From Roseburia sp. (GTDB taxonomy: Bacteria > Bacillota > Clostridia > Lachnospirales > Lachnospiraceae): 34,576 nucleotides of DNA. The stretch lies in contig JAUUNJ010000003.1 in the NCBI GenBank assembly GCA_030844625.1, positions 1 through 34,576 on the forward strand, written 5' to 3'. A program made the position numbers and the translations under genes. The notes beneath the pieces were generated by a model, which had not been told where the DNA came from, made no database searches, and worked only from the letters and a program-made list of their open reading frames with translations. This document shows positions 14,604 through 24,264 of the stretch, piece after piece; the first letter of the stretch is position 1; every line of letters starts with the position of its first letter.

Positions 14604-16124
14604 TTATTTACGTATGCTTTTGAATAAATTATTTATCATATTTTTTTCTTCATTATTCATTGAAATACAGTATACAGAAACAAAATATATAATAGTGAAT
14701 ACAGTTCCCTCAATTATTAACATCATAAATGTTTGAACAGGAACTAAATGCTTCATTAAAATTCCGATAATTACCGGAATAACAATAGCTTTAAAGACAC
14801 CTATTATATTTTTCCAAAAATTAATAATATCTAGTCCAACAATCTTCTCATATATAATATTCATAGCCATCCCATTTCCCACTATCAAGCCAATTGCTGT
14901 TCCTATTGCAGCTCCAACAGCTCCAAATTTCATTGAAAGCGGGATACTGATTAAAACGTTACCAATAGAAATAATTGCATATACTACAGATCGGTATTTA
15001 TGTTTGTTCATAGCTTGTTGTATATCAACCCCTAATGTCTGACATAAAGGAACCGATACGGGAATAATTAATAAAAGTGTTACATAATATGCCTCATCAT
15101 AGCCTTGCCCTGCCCAAAATATAATAAATTCTTTTCCGTATAATATAAATCCAGAAAGTACTAACATTACAATATAAGATTGCAGTCTACCAACTTTAAT
15201 AAATAATCTATTTAAAATATCCAGACAATTCTTTTCCGAAGCAACAGTCTGATTAATTTGTGGTGCTAAAACAGTTGCTAACATATCCGTAATTTGTACA
15301 TATATATTATTAATCTGTGCCCCTATGCTATACACTGCAATTGCTGCTGATCCTACTGTTCTTCCAAGTATAAATTTATCTACATTCCAATTAATCTGAT
15401 CAATTATTGAATTCAAAAATAAAAAAGAAGAAAAAACACTGATTTGTTTAACTAAACCAAAATCAAAATTGCGAATATCAAACTTAATTTTCAGCTTAAT
15501 TTTCACATACCAAATCGTAACAATACCTGTAAAAACAGTTAATATAGTTGTAACTACTACAATTCCAACAGACCCATAACCTAAAAGAAGTAAAAAAATG
15601 ACCAAAAATGGGTTTAGAATATTTCTTAACAAATCAAGGCATCTTAAAAAGATAAATTTCTCCTTTGCAGTAACTACGGAAGTAAAAACGCTAATTGGAA
15701 ATGTCAATACCATATTAATTGTCAAAATGGCAAGCAATTTCTTTGCTAATACCAATTCTGAAGCAGACAATTTATTTCCTAAAATAGCATTAGAATTGGC
15801 AGTTATTAGCATTCCCACAATCAATGCTAATAAAGAAAAAAAAGAAAAAACCAACAAAAATGTTCCATTGACTTTTTCTTGTTTTTTACAGTCATTTTTA
15901 CATTGAGCATAGAACCTTAAATATGCACCACCAAAGCCAAAATTCAAAAGACTCAGATATGATATTAAACTTGCAACTAGCTGGTATACCCCATATTCAT
16001 TTTGGTCTAAATATCTTAACATAATAGGAACATATAATAGTTGTATTACCATCTTAACTATATAATTTACATATCCTAAAATTGCTCCTATCTTAACTTG
16101 CAAATTATGATGTTTTTCATTCAT
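14604..16124 (-). CDS. wzx: Wzx-type polysaccharide flippase
   Basis: The 506-residue protein is very hydrophobic, with about fourteen membrane helices in the MATE/PST arrangement. It begins GAILGYVNYIVKMVIQLLYV, followed by the family-typical YLSLLNFGFGGAYLRFYAQ. Wzx proteins flip undecaprenyl-diphosphate-linked repeat units to the outer face, where Wzy polymerises them. The operon also encodes a Wzy candidate and a priming transferase, which fits the Wzx/Wzy-dependent route. The start at 16124 lies 16 bases after the pyruvyl transferase stop; the ribosome site is weak (GGGTTTGATG). Confidence 0.88.
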   Translation of the reverse strand: MNEKHHNLQVKIGAILGYVNYIVKMVIQLLYVPIMLRYLDQNEYGVYQLVASLISYLSLLNFGFGGAYLRFYAQCKNDCKKQEKVNGTFLLVFSFFSLLALIVGMLITANSNAILGNKLSASELVLAKKLLAILTINMVLTFPISVFTSVVTAKEKFIFLRCLDLLRNILNPFLVIFLLLLGYGSVGIVVVTTILTVFTGIVTIWYVKIKLKIKFDIRNFDFGLVKQISVFSSFLFLNSIIDQINWNVDKFILGRTVGSAAIAVYSIGAQINNIYVQITDMLATVLAPQINQTVASEKNCLDILNRLFIKVGRLQSYIVMLVLSGFILYGKEFIIFWAGQGYDEAYYVTLLLIIPVSVPLCQTLGVDIQQAMNKHKYRSVVYAIISIGNVLISIPLSMKFGAVGAAIGTAIGLIVGNGMAMNIIYEKIVGLDIINFWKNIIGVFKAIVIPVIIGILMKHLVPVQTFMMLIIEGTVFTIIYFVSVYCISMNNEEKNMINNLFKSIRK

Positions 16125-16140
16125 GTCATCAAACCCATTT

Positions 16141-17265
16141 TTATCCTTCCAACAGACTTTTCAAAACGGTAAACTGCTTTTCTGCCTCTTTTTTTGTATT
16201 TTCGCATGATACTGTAATGTTCTCTAAATAATTATGAATTACATTGTCAACAACATAACTCTCTGGCTTTTCTATATGCGAAAACTCCCCTCTATACTCT
16301 ATATCTTTCAATAATTGTGCTGTCTTACTCTCATATACAATTGGATAAAAAGAGCAGTGTGCATTTAATGCCATTACAATAGAATGAAATCTAGTTCCTA
16401 TAACAAATGAAGCTTTTTCAAAAAGTCTAATTATTCTATCTAAATCGCCATCATATGATATAATATCTAAATTATAATCTCCCATTTTCTCAATTATATT
16501 GCATGCAGCTAAATCTCCTTCACTTTCGCATAAAGCTAATAGAGTAACTTTTTTCCCCATTTCATTGAATCTTCTAATAATATTAATCAAAAAATTTTCA
16601 TAATCTATCCAAAACTTTTCAGCCCACTTCCACTGTGGAAATTTTTCAGTACATGTTAAAGGTCCCCATACAGATATTAAAATTGATCCATCCTTTTTAA
16701 CCGTATTGCATTTATAATTAAAAACAATATCAGGAGCGTAACGAACGTTCGTTAAATGTTTAAAATAATTATAGGAATACAAATCTCTAAAACAAATGTC
16801 TTTTAATCCTTCAAATAGATACTCTATCTGTTCAATATAGGTTTGAGTTTTAACTCTTGTCATGTTACATCCGAGTAAAAAGAATGGTGTCTCCTTATTA
16901 AAAGAGTTTTTCCACAGCATATCTTTAACATTTTTTAATCCACATTTTTCAACCATGTTTTTCCATATATCATCTTCATCAAATAAACCTCCAATCACAT
17001 AAACCACAGCTCTATATTCTTTAGTTGATAATTTAATATATTTTTTTCTGCTTATCCTTAATATGATGTCTTCAAAAAAACAAGTAATTTTAGATTTGTT
17101 AAATAAAGTCAAATTATTCAGATTACTCAATGTTATGCTATATTCTGAATCTGCACGCAAATAAAAATGTTGGTTTTGAAAACACTTACATATAGTATAT
17201 ATAAACATATCATCCCCAAAATTTAAACCTGTATAGGCCAATAATAAAATCTTATCATTTTGCAT
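16141..17265 (-). CDS. Polysaccharide pyruvyl transferase family protein
   Basis: The protein is about 374 residues from the ATG at 17265 (GGTGGAAAG before it), overlapping the upstream glycosyltransferase by 11 bases. It has the CsaB/WcaK pattern: KILLLAYTGLNFGDDMF at the N-terminus and VIGTRFHSIVMALNAHC near residue 310. Family members add a pyruvate ketal from phosphoenolpyruvate to a sugar, although many genome copies are untested. In this operon it would give the repeat unit an acidic pyruvylated residue. Confidence 0.82.
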   Translation of the reverse strand: MQNDKILLLAYTGLNFGDDMFIYTICKCFQNQHFYLRADSEYSITLSNLNNLTLFNKSKITCFFEDIILRISRKKYIKLSTKEYRAVVYVIGGLFDEDDIWKNMVEKCGLKNVKDMLWKNSFNKETPFFLLGCNMTRVKTQTYIEQIEYLFEGLKDICFRDLYSYNYFKHLTNVRYAPDIVFNYKCNTVKKDGSILISVWGPLTCTEKFPQWKWAEKFWIDYENFLINIIRRFNEMGKKVTLLALCESEGDLAACNIIEKMGDYNLDIISYDGDLDRIIRLFEKASFVIGTRFHSIVMALNAHCSFYPIVYESKTAQLLKDIEYRGEFSHIEKPESYVVDNVIHNYLENITVSCENTKKEAEKQFTVLKSLLEG

Positions 17266-18289
17266 ATATCTTTCCACCACTTATCCAATATTTTATAATT
17301 TCCTTCACAAATAACTTAGGTCTTAGCATTATTATTTTTTTCATTCTATTATAAAATTTCTTTTTTTCTTTTTTTGATAATGTGCGATAATTCAATATAT
17401 CAAAACACACAGAAGGCATTAGTGTCTGACACCCTGCTTCATATCTTTTATATTTTTTTTCTTCTAATACAGAATATATTTTTTTTCTCCATATATACAT
17501 TATTATAACTGATGATATATACCTCTCTATAATAGTCTTTTTTAAACCACTGTTAACTAATCGCAAATCCACGTCCATTCCTTGTACATTTAAAACTGCC
17601 TGTTCAAGTTTATTCATACTTGTATAGACGCTCTGCCCCGTTTGCCGATATGCATAAACACCTTTATTAATAGCAAACATCTCTCCATAATTCAAACTAT
17701 TAATCACTATATTATTATCATCAAAATATCCAATCTGCTTTATATACTTAATTCTTGTATTATCAAAGCATTTTCTATGTACGCAGCCCCCAGCAGGTAA
17801 ATAATAATTTTTCAGAAAAGTCTTTTTATCCACTCGCTGGTTTGTTATTTCCATTGGCAACGTTATTTCCTGTTCCAAAACACCATCCATATCATATTTA
17901 TACCCAAATGCAACAATACTAATGTCTTCAAACTGTTCAAAAATTCTTACCGCATCTTTTACAAAAGATTTATCGCAGTAATAATCATCGCCATCCAGAG
18001 TGCAAAAAAAATCTCCGGTCGAATGCTCTAAAATATTTAATCTATTTGCACTAGCCCTTTTCACAGAATCATAATTTTTTCCATTTTCTCTTGGCATGAC
18101 GTACATTTTGATTCTGTCAGGATACTCTTCTATATAACGTTTTACTTCCTGAATCGTGCCATCTGTTGACCCATCATCCCCAACAAGTATTTCCCAATCA
18201 CATGGTTTCTCTATAGCCAAAATGCTTTCGATGCTTTGTTTCACATACTCTTTCTGATTATAATAAGTCACTAAGAATGATATTTTCAT
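17255..18289 (-). CDS. Family 2 glycosyltransferase
   Basis: The protein is about 344 residues from the ATG at 18289 (ATGA overlap with the GNAT gene; GGGAG ten bases upstream). The GT-A fold motifs are clear: SFLVTYYNQKEYVKQSI, VGDDGSTDGT and the metal-binding FFCTLDGDDYY (about residues 87-97). The C-terminal third is basic and lysine-rich, as expected for membrane-associated transferases. It adds one sugar to the lipid-linked repeat unit; donor and linkage cannot be read from the sequence. Confidence 0.88.
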   Translation of the reverse strand: MKISFLVTYYNQKEYVKQSIESILAIEKPCDWEILVGDDGSTDGTIQEVKRYIEEYPDRIKMYVMPRENGKNYDSVKRASANRLNILEHSTGDFFCTLDGDDYYCDKSFVKDAVRIFEQFEDISIVAFGYKYDMDGVLEQEITLPMEITNQRVDKKTFLKNYYLPAGGCVHRKCFDNTRIKYIKQIGYFDDNNIVINSLNYGEMFAINKGVYAYRQTGQSVYTSMNKLEQAVLNVQGMDVDLRLVNSGLKKTIIERYISSVIIMYIWRKKIYSVLEEKKYKRYEAGCQTLMPSVCFDILNYRTLSKKEKKKFYNRMKKIIMLRPKLFVKEIIKYWISGGKIYAK

Positions 18290-19230
18290 ACAAATAACTC
18301 CCAAATTTCATAAACACCTGTACGACCGCCAAATCCCTCTTTCTGTGAACACAATCCCTCATTTAAATAAATCTTTCCATGCTCAGTAGAAATACCGAAA
18401 TCCAGCCATTTTTTATTATTTTTATACTTTTCAATCACAGTATTAACTGCCAAATCCAACGCTCCTACTGTCCTTGCCTCATCATTTGCTGCCATATACT
18501 GAGTATGCACAACCTGATCATATTCATAGACAACCGTTCCAGCAATCATATTGTTTTCTTTTTTTGCCGCAAATAAATGAATATTTTCCGGCAATCTGTC
18601 ATGAAGTAATTTTAATTCTGCACCAGTATGAACTGCACATGTACCATGTCTTTCTGAAAGTACTTCATTTTCAAGTGCGATAAATTTTTGGAAATCGCTC
18701 AATTCTGATAATTCTTCAATCATCACACCTTCTCTTTTTGCTCTTGATATCTGAGCTTTTCTTCCTTTTGGCATTTTAAGAGGATTGGTTAAATTCAAAT
18801 AAGTAGATACATCAACCGTTACCAATTTTGCATTATTGGCAAACAATGCAAACCTGTCCTCTTCAGCCGGTTGATTGTGATAAATATGAGGAATACATTT
18901 ATACCGGATTGAATGGACTGCATTTTTCCTGGCATATTCTATCAATTGTTCAAAACATTCCATCATTGTATGCTGTTTCATTTTTGTATCCGTTATAAAT
19001 CCGCCATATGTTAATCCTCCATGTGATACTAACATATTGCTATGCTCGCTCATTGGAAGAAGTGCTATTAACTTTTCAGCCTCATAAAACATCAACGAAT
19101 GATCCTGAAATCTATCTCTGTGATAATCCATATAATTTCTGTCGAACATAAATAGTGGATTTTTACTTTCTGCATTAAACATATTCCACAAATCTGCATC
19201 TGCATCAGTATATCTCTTTACCTCAATCAT
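18286..19230 (-). CDS. FemAB-like GNAT acyltransferase
   Basis: The 314-residue protein consists of two GNAT-like halves, as in FemAB/Acetyltransf_6 proteins. The second half includes KGRKAQISRAKREGV and the acceptor-binding stretch MAANDEARTVGALDLAV. AAGGAG precedes the ATG. It lies 14 bases after the FdtB-like aminotransferase and two genes after FdtA. In characterised Fuc3NAc/Qui3NAc pathways the third enzyme is an N-acetyltransferase (FdtC/QdtC, hexapeptide type). Here this GNAT takes that position, so N-acylation of the 3-amino sugar is the natural proposal. Confidence 0.7.
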   Translation of the reverse strand: MIEVKRYTDADADLWNMFNAESKNPLFMFDRNYMDYHRDRFQDHSLMFYEAEKLIALLPMSEHSNMLVSHGGLTYGGFITDTKMKQHTMMECFEQLIEYARKNAVHSIRYKCIPHIYHNQPAEEDRFALFANNAKLVTVDVSTYLNLTNPLKMPKGRKAQISRAKREGVMIEELSELSDFQKFIALENEVLSERHGTCAVHTGAELKLLHDRLPENIHLFAAKKENNMIAGTVVYEYDQVVHTQYMAANDEARTVGALDLAVNTVIEKYKNNKKWLDFGISTEHGKIYLNEGLCSQKEGFGGRTGVYEIWELFV

Positions 19231-19244
19231 TTATCTTGAGCTCC

Positions 19245-20342
19245 TTATTTGAATTCATTAATTTTATCTATAACATACTGAATTTCTTCTTCTGTCATTC
19301 CATAATACATAGGCAGACTTAATTCTGTCCTACAGATTTCTTCTGCTATTGAATAATCTCCTTCATGGAATCCAAGATTTTTATAGCAATCTTGCAAATG
19401 CATTGGAATCGGATAGTGTTTATTAGTTCCTATTCCGGCATTATTCAGCCATTTTTCCAATTCATCTCTTCTTTCACATCTGATTCCAAAAATATGCCAG
19501 ACTGGACTAGCATAATCCGGTACATATGGAAGAATTACTTCCACATTCTTGATACCTTTTAAATATTTTTCCGCAATTTTCCTACGTTCTGTATTCATTT
19601 TATCAAGATGTGGCAATTTAGCTGCTAAAAAAGCTGCCTGCATCTCATCAAGTCTGCTGTTATTTCCCTGATATATATGATGATATTTATAATCTGATCC
19701 GTAGTTTCCTAACGCTCTCACCTTTTTTGCTAATTCGTCATCATCTGTGACTGTTGCACCAGCATCACCCAATGCTCCAAGATTTTTACCTGGATAAAAG
19801 CTAAATCCTGCTGCGTTTCCAAATGAACCGATTTTCTTTCCTTTATAAGTTGCACCATGTGCCTGTGCACAATCTTCCACTACATATAAATTGTGTTTTT
19901 CTGCAATCTCCATAATCGGATCCATATCACAAGGCTGACCATATAAATGAACTGGCATAATTGCTTTTGTTCTTCCTGTAATAGCTACCTCTATTCTTTC
20001 AGGATCAATATTAAATGTTCTGATATCCGGTTCAACAAATACCGGTGTCGCACCAACATAAGTTACTGCCAAGGCAGTCGCAATATATGTATTAGAAGGA
20101 ACAATTACTTCATCACCTTCTTTAATACCAATTGCTTTTAATGCAAGCATTAATGCATCAAGACCATTTCCTGTTCCCACACAATATTTTCTATCGCAAT
20201 AATTGGCAAAAGCTTCTTCAAAGCTTTCATCCTCAACACCTTCAATATACCAACTTCTTGTATATACCCGGTCGAATGCTTCTCTTAAATCTTTATCTAA
20301 TTCTTTTTCCATAGGTTTGAAACTTACAAATGGTACTTTCAT
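19245..20342 (-). CDS. fdtB: DegT/DnrJ-type sugar 3-aminotransferase (FdtB/QdtB-like)
   Basis: The 365-residue PLP enzyme starts at the ATG at 20342 (GAGGAG eight bases upstream; a GTG at 20351 is less likely). It shows the family features [28 protein letters not shown] and the Schiff-base lysine in [15 protein letters not shown] (Lys186). Next to FdtA, it most likely aminates dTDP-3-keto-6-deoxyhexose at C3 to give dTDP-Fuc3N or dTDP-Qui3N. RmlA and RmlB, needed for the starting dTDP-4-keto-6-deoxyglucose, are not in the window and must be elsewhere. Confidence 0.85.
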   Translation of the reverse strand: MKVPFVSFKPMEKELDKDLREAFDRVYTRSWYIEGVEDESFEEAFANYCDRKYCVGTGNGLDALMLALKAIGIKEGDEVIVPSNTYIATALAVTYVGATPVFVEPDIRTFNIDPERIEVAITGRTKAIMPVHLYGQPCDMDPIMEIAEKHNLYVVEDCAQAHGATYKGKKIGSFGNAAGFSFYPGKNLGALGDAGATVTDDDELAKKVRALGNYGSDYKYHHIYQGNNSRLDEMQAAFLAAKLPHLDKMNTERRKIAEKYLKGIKNVEVILPYVPDYASPVWHIFGIRCERRDELEKWLNNAGIGTNKHYPIPMHLQDCYKNLGFHEGDYSIAEEICRTELSLPMYYGMTEEEIQYVIDKINEFK

Positions 20343-20344
20343 AA

Positions 20345-20770
20345 TCAACACTCCTCTGCTGTAGTATTTTCACTTTTTTTCACAAATTCAAGGAACTCAT
20401 CATAGTTTCTGATATAATCTGACTCATCATATAATTCAGATGCTAATACCATAAGCACTGCATCCGGAGAAAAATCAAACATCTCTCTCCACATATTGTT
20501 TGATACATAAAGTCCCTCATATGGTTTTTCAAGAGGTACAACTTTCTTCTCTTTTCCATTGTCTAAACGAATTTTGCAACTACCATGAATACAAATCAAA
20601 ATCTGTTGTAAACATTTATGTGCATGATATCCGCGAGTAACACCTTCTGCTGTGTCATACATATAGTAAACACGTTTTATTTCAAAAGGAATATCCTTAA
20701 ATTCCTCCAATGCTACCAATTGTCCTCTCTCATCACCATGTGGTTGAAAAACATATTTTATTACTTGCAT
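20345..20770 (-). CDS. fdtA: dTDP-4-keto-6-deoxyglucose 3,4-ketoisomerase (FdtA/QdtA/WxcM-like)
   Basis: The 141-residue cupin-type protein matches the family in length and motifs: [20 protein letters not shown], then [17 protein letters not shown] with the two catalytic-type histidines (His49, His51). The family moves the keto group of dTDP-4-keto-6-deoxyglucose from C4 to C3, giving the galacto (FdtA) or gluco (QdtA) epimer; sequence reading by eye cannot tell which. It is followed by its aminotransferase partner, 2 bases downstream of its stop. GAGG lies before the ATG. Confidence 0.88.
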   Translation of the reverse strand: MQVIKYVFQPHGDERGQLVALEEFKDIPFEIKRVYYMYDTAEGVTRGYHAHKCLQQILICIHGSCKIRLDNGKEKKVVPLEKPYEGLYVSNNMWREMFDFSPDAVLMVLASELYDESDYIRNYDEFLEFVKKSENTTAEEC

Positions 20771-20833
20771 CCTTCACTTACCTCTTTTCAAAAACTACTC
20801 CATCTATTGTTTTACATTATATTTCTTCAATAA

Positions 20834-22282
20834 TCATTTACATTTCGAAATAAGCTTCTTTATTATTCCCCTTAGAACATGCATTGGAAAATATTTTAAA
20901 ATTGTTTTTATCGTTTTTTTACTAATAAAAAAAGAATCTATATCATATTGACTGATTCTATTTAAATATTCACTTCGAAATACGTCTGTATTAATATCTG
21001 TGTAATTGATTTCCATTATATCATTGTTGTTCATAATTTCTTTCAAATTGCACATAAACTCTTCTTCTGATACCACAGAACGTCTTAATTGATTTCTCCG
21101 TTCATAAAAATATTCATCATCACATATTAATTTATCAACTTCTTGATATAAATCAGCCTCATTTTCAAAGTCAACCACTAGTTTTTCTTGATTTAACAAA
21201 TATCCATCTGCATCCTCATCATGTCTTAATGTAACCGGAACAATACCTGCTAAAGCAGCATACTGATACATTAATCCACCACAAATTGGATATGTATTTA
21301 AATAAAATCTACAATGCTGTAATGTTTGAAAAAGATCGTTTCTTTCCAGAGTATGAAATATACGTCCTGGATACTTTTTCATTAACTCTTTCAGTTTAGA
21401 ATCGTCTCCACTCCCAGCATACCAAAATACTACTTCTTTATATTTTTTCAATATATTATCTATAATATCATAATACTTATTTTCTCCACCGAAAGTTTTA
21501 TATAATGCTCCTCCTGAGAAAACAACCTTTTGACCATTGACTATTTCAAATGGAAATCCTTGAAACGGAATGTCTTTATTAATAATTGGATAAAATGGTA
21601 ACTTTGCTATAATATTTTTGCATATACCACGATATTTTACTGAAACATTGGCTCCATAATCTCTAAATTCAATACACTTATCAATACATCTGGCTCCAAG
21701 CCAGAAAGCATGATCTGTTAAGTTTATTTGATATCTAGTAACTTTTCCTTCTAATATGTTTAAACTTGTTACACCTACCACATCATTTGGAAATGAATAA
21801 AAGAAAAAGTCATGTGGTTTAAATTCTGAAGCAAAACTGCATAACTGCAAAATTTGTTCAGTATAATTTTTCTGTCTTCTATTAATGTATAATATTCTTC
21901 CATCATTCTTATTTATTATATTCTGTATATCAGGAATATTTTCTTTGCAATCTTCATACGTTATGTAAATCACCTTTTTTATCTGACACAGAGCTTTTAT
22001 ATAAATTTGAGCTAATCCTCTACTATTTAACCCAAAACCATCATAGAAAAAAATAACATCTGTTTTTTCTCCTATAGGAGATAATATCTCCATTTTGTTT
22101 GCAATTTCTTTTAAATAACCTTCCAAATCCTCATCTACATAATATAAATTCGTTTGATATAATATATTTGCACAATTTAAAATCAACTCTAATGCTGCTT
22201 CGTAATTTTTCTTTCTAATTTCTGATTTAATACCGCATTTCAATTTATCAACAATATGCAAAACATATTCTTTCTTAACCAT
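20834..22282 (-). CDS. GT-B-like glycosyltransferase, family uncertain
   Basis: The protein is about 482 residues from the ATG at 22282 (MVKKEYVLHIV), preceded by GAGGTAGG at good spacing; an ATG 30 bases upstream lacks one. The N-terminal 90 residues look helical and regulatory. The middle contains DVIFFYDGFGLNSRGLAQIY. The C-terminal half reads like a GT-B nucleotide-binding domain: VVFSGGALYKTFGG, VVFWYAGSGDDSKL, and FYLNTYPICGGLMYQYAAL followed by GIVPVTL. No exact family is recognised. By position it adds a sugar to the repeat unit. Confidence 0.6.
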   Translation of the reverse strand: MVKKEYVLHIVDKLKCGIKSEIRKKNYEAALELILNCANILYQTNLYYVDEDLEGYLKEIANKMEILSPIGEKTDVIFFYDGFGLNSRGLAQIYIKALCQIKKVIYITYEDCKENIPDIQNIINKNDGRILYINRRQKNYTEQILQLCSFASEFKPHDFFFYSFPNDVVGVTSLNILEGKVTRYQINLTDHAFWLGARCIDKCIEFRDYGANVSVKYRGICKNIIAKLPFYPIINKDIPFQGFPFEIVNGQKVVFSGGALYKTFGGENKYYDIIDNILKKYKEVVFWYAGSGDDSKLKELMKKYPGRIFHTLERNDLFQTLQHCRFYLNTYPICGGLMYQYAALAGIVPVTLRHDEDADGYLLNQEKLVVDFENEADLYQEVDKLICDDEYFYERRNQLRRSVVSEEEFMCNLKEIMNNNDIMEINYTDINTDVFRSEYLNRISQYDIDSFFISKKTIKTILKYFPMHVLRGIIKKLISKCK

Positions 22283-22383
22283 CAGATTTCCTACCTCAAT
22301 CACAAACTCCATCTTCTATATAAATTACATTCAATGTTCTTTTTTTATACTTCATTGCAAAGTTCTTCACAAATTACTTATCT

Positions 22384-23034
22384 CTATTTCTTCGGCACCC
22401 ACTCTAATTGTTCAATACTTTCCAATTCGTTGTATAACTCATTGATGTGCTCTTTTATCATATCTTCTGTCATCTTTTTATAATCAATCTTTAGCAATTC
22501 ATTAATAATATCTGATGGGAATCGATATTTAATCACTTTGGCCGGCACTCCACCAACTATTGCATAAGGTGGAACATCTTTTGTTACTACTGAGCCAGCA
22601 GCAATTACTGCTCCCTGTCCAATATGAACTCCTGACATAATTGTAGCACCAAATCCTATCCAAACATCATCATCTATAATTATATTTCCTTTTGAAATTG
22701 CTTCTTCATTTTTATAGTTTAGTAATGCTGTTTTAAAAGGATATGTAGATATATTATTTAATGTATGTCCCGCATCCAATATAAAATTTACATTCTGCCC
22801 TATCGAGCAAAAATTACCTATAAATAATCTTGTTATATTTCTAAATGATACAATATTCAATTCTCCATACGTGTTATTACCTACTGTCACTATTTCTGGA
22901 GAAAATATGCAATTAACCGTAGTTTTATTATTAGTATTTCTTTTTTTCCAATAATGTTTAAATCTCACCATGCGGTATTTATAAACAATATTCATCAAAA
23001 AACTATTTTTTAATAATTGTTTTAATTGTTTCAT
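22384..23034 (-). CDS. CatB-type hexapeptide acetyltransferase
   Basis: The protein is about 216 residues from the ATG at 23034 (MKQLKQLLKN), supported by GGAG eight bases upstream. A longer in-frame reading to 23100 would run into the Wzy gene. The left-handed beta-helix is evident: NTYGELNIVSFRNITRLFIG, the WIGFGATIMSGVHIGQGAVIA block, and ending VGGVPAKVIKYRFPSD. It resembles chloramphenicol/virginiamycin-type O-acetyltransferases used to decorate surface polysaccharides. Confidence 0.82.
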   Translation of the reverse strand: MKQLKQLLKNSFLMNIVYKYRMVRFKHYWKKRNTNNKTTVNCIFSPEIVTVGNNTYGELNIVSFRNITRLFIGNFCSIGQNVNFILDAGHTLNNISTYPFKTALLNYKNEEAISKGNIIIDDDVWIGFGATIMSGVHIGQGAVIAAGSVVTKDVPPYAIVGGVPAKVIKYRFPSDIINELLKIDYKKMTEDMIKEHINELYNELESIEQLEWVPKK

Positions 23035-23059
23035 TAATGTTCTCCATCTAATATGTTTT

Positions 23060-24253
23060 TTAATTAATGACAGTCTTTTCATTTGAACAAACAATACCAT
23101 ACATAATCCATAATATAGGATCCGTATAATAGCCTCCGGCTATTTGACTAACAAAAGCAAAAGCAAGTACTCCCACTTTTAATGGTCTAATATTTTTAGA
23201 ACTTTTTATACAATTATATGTACAAATCAGGAACAAATAAATTGTATAAATAATTCCCAATATTCCATTTTCTGTAAAAAAATACAAAAAAGAATTTGCG
23301 AATTTATAATCAATGCCTATGTTAAGCAAAAATGAAAGACCTGACGGTGTGTTCATATTTCCTAGTCCCATCCCCCAATACCTTGTAATTTCCATAGTTT
23401 TTCTAAAAACATTTACTGCAGCAGACCATCTAAAATTATAGGATCCATCCGTTCCTAAAAACATTGAAAAAAATCTGTTACTAATTGGGTTATTCGTCGA
23501 TAAAATAATTATCAGCAGACAAATTCCTAAAAGAAAATATGTTAACATTCTTCGAGGTATAACTTCTTTATTTTTGAAGACTTGAAATAAAAACAATACT
23601 ATTATTCCTATAGCTGTATATACAATTCCTGACATAGAAAATGTCAACAATATAATTACTGCCAAGAGTACAATTTCCTTTAAAAGCATATAATTTTTTT
23701 TATTGTCAAAAATATAGTATAGCAAAATAATAACAAGTAAACCACATAATATGCCTAATACACTTGGTTCTGAATACAAAAATTTAAGCCTTGTCTTTGA
23801 AAATCTGTTAATTACATCATTTAGTCTCCAAAATATAGGCTTATTTATTGTTAATAAGGAAATAACTAACATAATTTCAAATAGACCACAAATATTTTTA
23901 ATTATTGTCAAATGGTCAACAACCCAAAATCTTTTTTTTGTATATGATAATAATGAAATACATACTAATATTTTTAATGAATATACTAACACCTTCACTG
24001 GTGAAAACGTATTACCAGAAAGAAAAATTTCTCCCAAAATCATCAAACAAAATGGGACAAAAAATATAACCATGTCTTTCAAAAAACTAACTTGAATTTT
24101 TAAATTTTTGAATATTAAAAATAATCCAAAAAAATATAATAAGTTAAGATTTCCGTTTCCAAGTATATCTGCAAAAACAACAGATAACACAAAAAGATAT
24201 ATGATTAGCTTTTCTTTTTGAATTATAAATTTTCCACTATTCTTTATGGTCAT
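23060..24253 (-). CDS. wzy: Wzy-type O-antigen/capsule polymerase candidate
   Basis: The 397-residue membrane protein has about ten to twelve hydrophobic segments. A large loop around residues 255-300 contains NPISNRFFSMFLGTDGSYNFRWSA and YWGMGLGNMNTPSG, a WzyE/O-antigen-ligase style region. Such proteins are poorly conserved and are recognised by topology and operon context. AGGA is nine bases before the ATG. It is the only good Wzy candidate in an operon that also has a Wzx flippase, so it should polymerise the repeat units outside the membrane. Confidence 0.75.
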   Translation of the reverse strand: MTIKNSGKFIIQKEKLIIYLFVLSVVFADILGNGNLNLLYFFGLFLIFKNLKIQVSFLKDMVIFFVPFCLMILGEIFLSGNTFSPVKVLVYSLKILVCISLLSYTKKRFWVVDHLTIIKNICGLFEIMLVISLLTINKPIFWRLNDVINRFSKTRLKFLYSEPSVLGILCGLLVIILLYYIFDNKKNYMLLKEIVLLAVIILLTFSMSGIVYTAIGIIVLFLFQVFKNKEVIPRRMLTYFLLGICLLIIILSTNNPISNRFFSMFLGTDGSYNFRWSAAVNVFRKTMEITRYWGMGLGNMNTPSGLSFLLNIGIDYKFANSFLYFFTENGILGIIYTIYLFLICTYNCIKSSKNIRPLKVGVLAFAFVSQIAGGYYTDPILWIMYGIVCSNEKTVIN

Positions 24254-24264
24254 TTTCTAATTTC

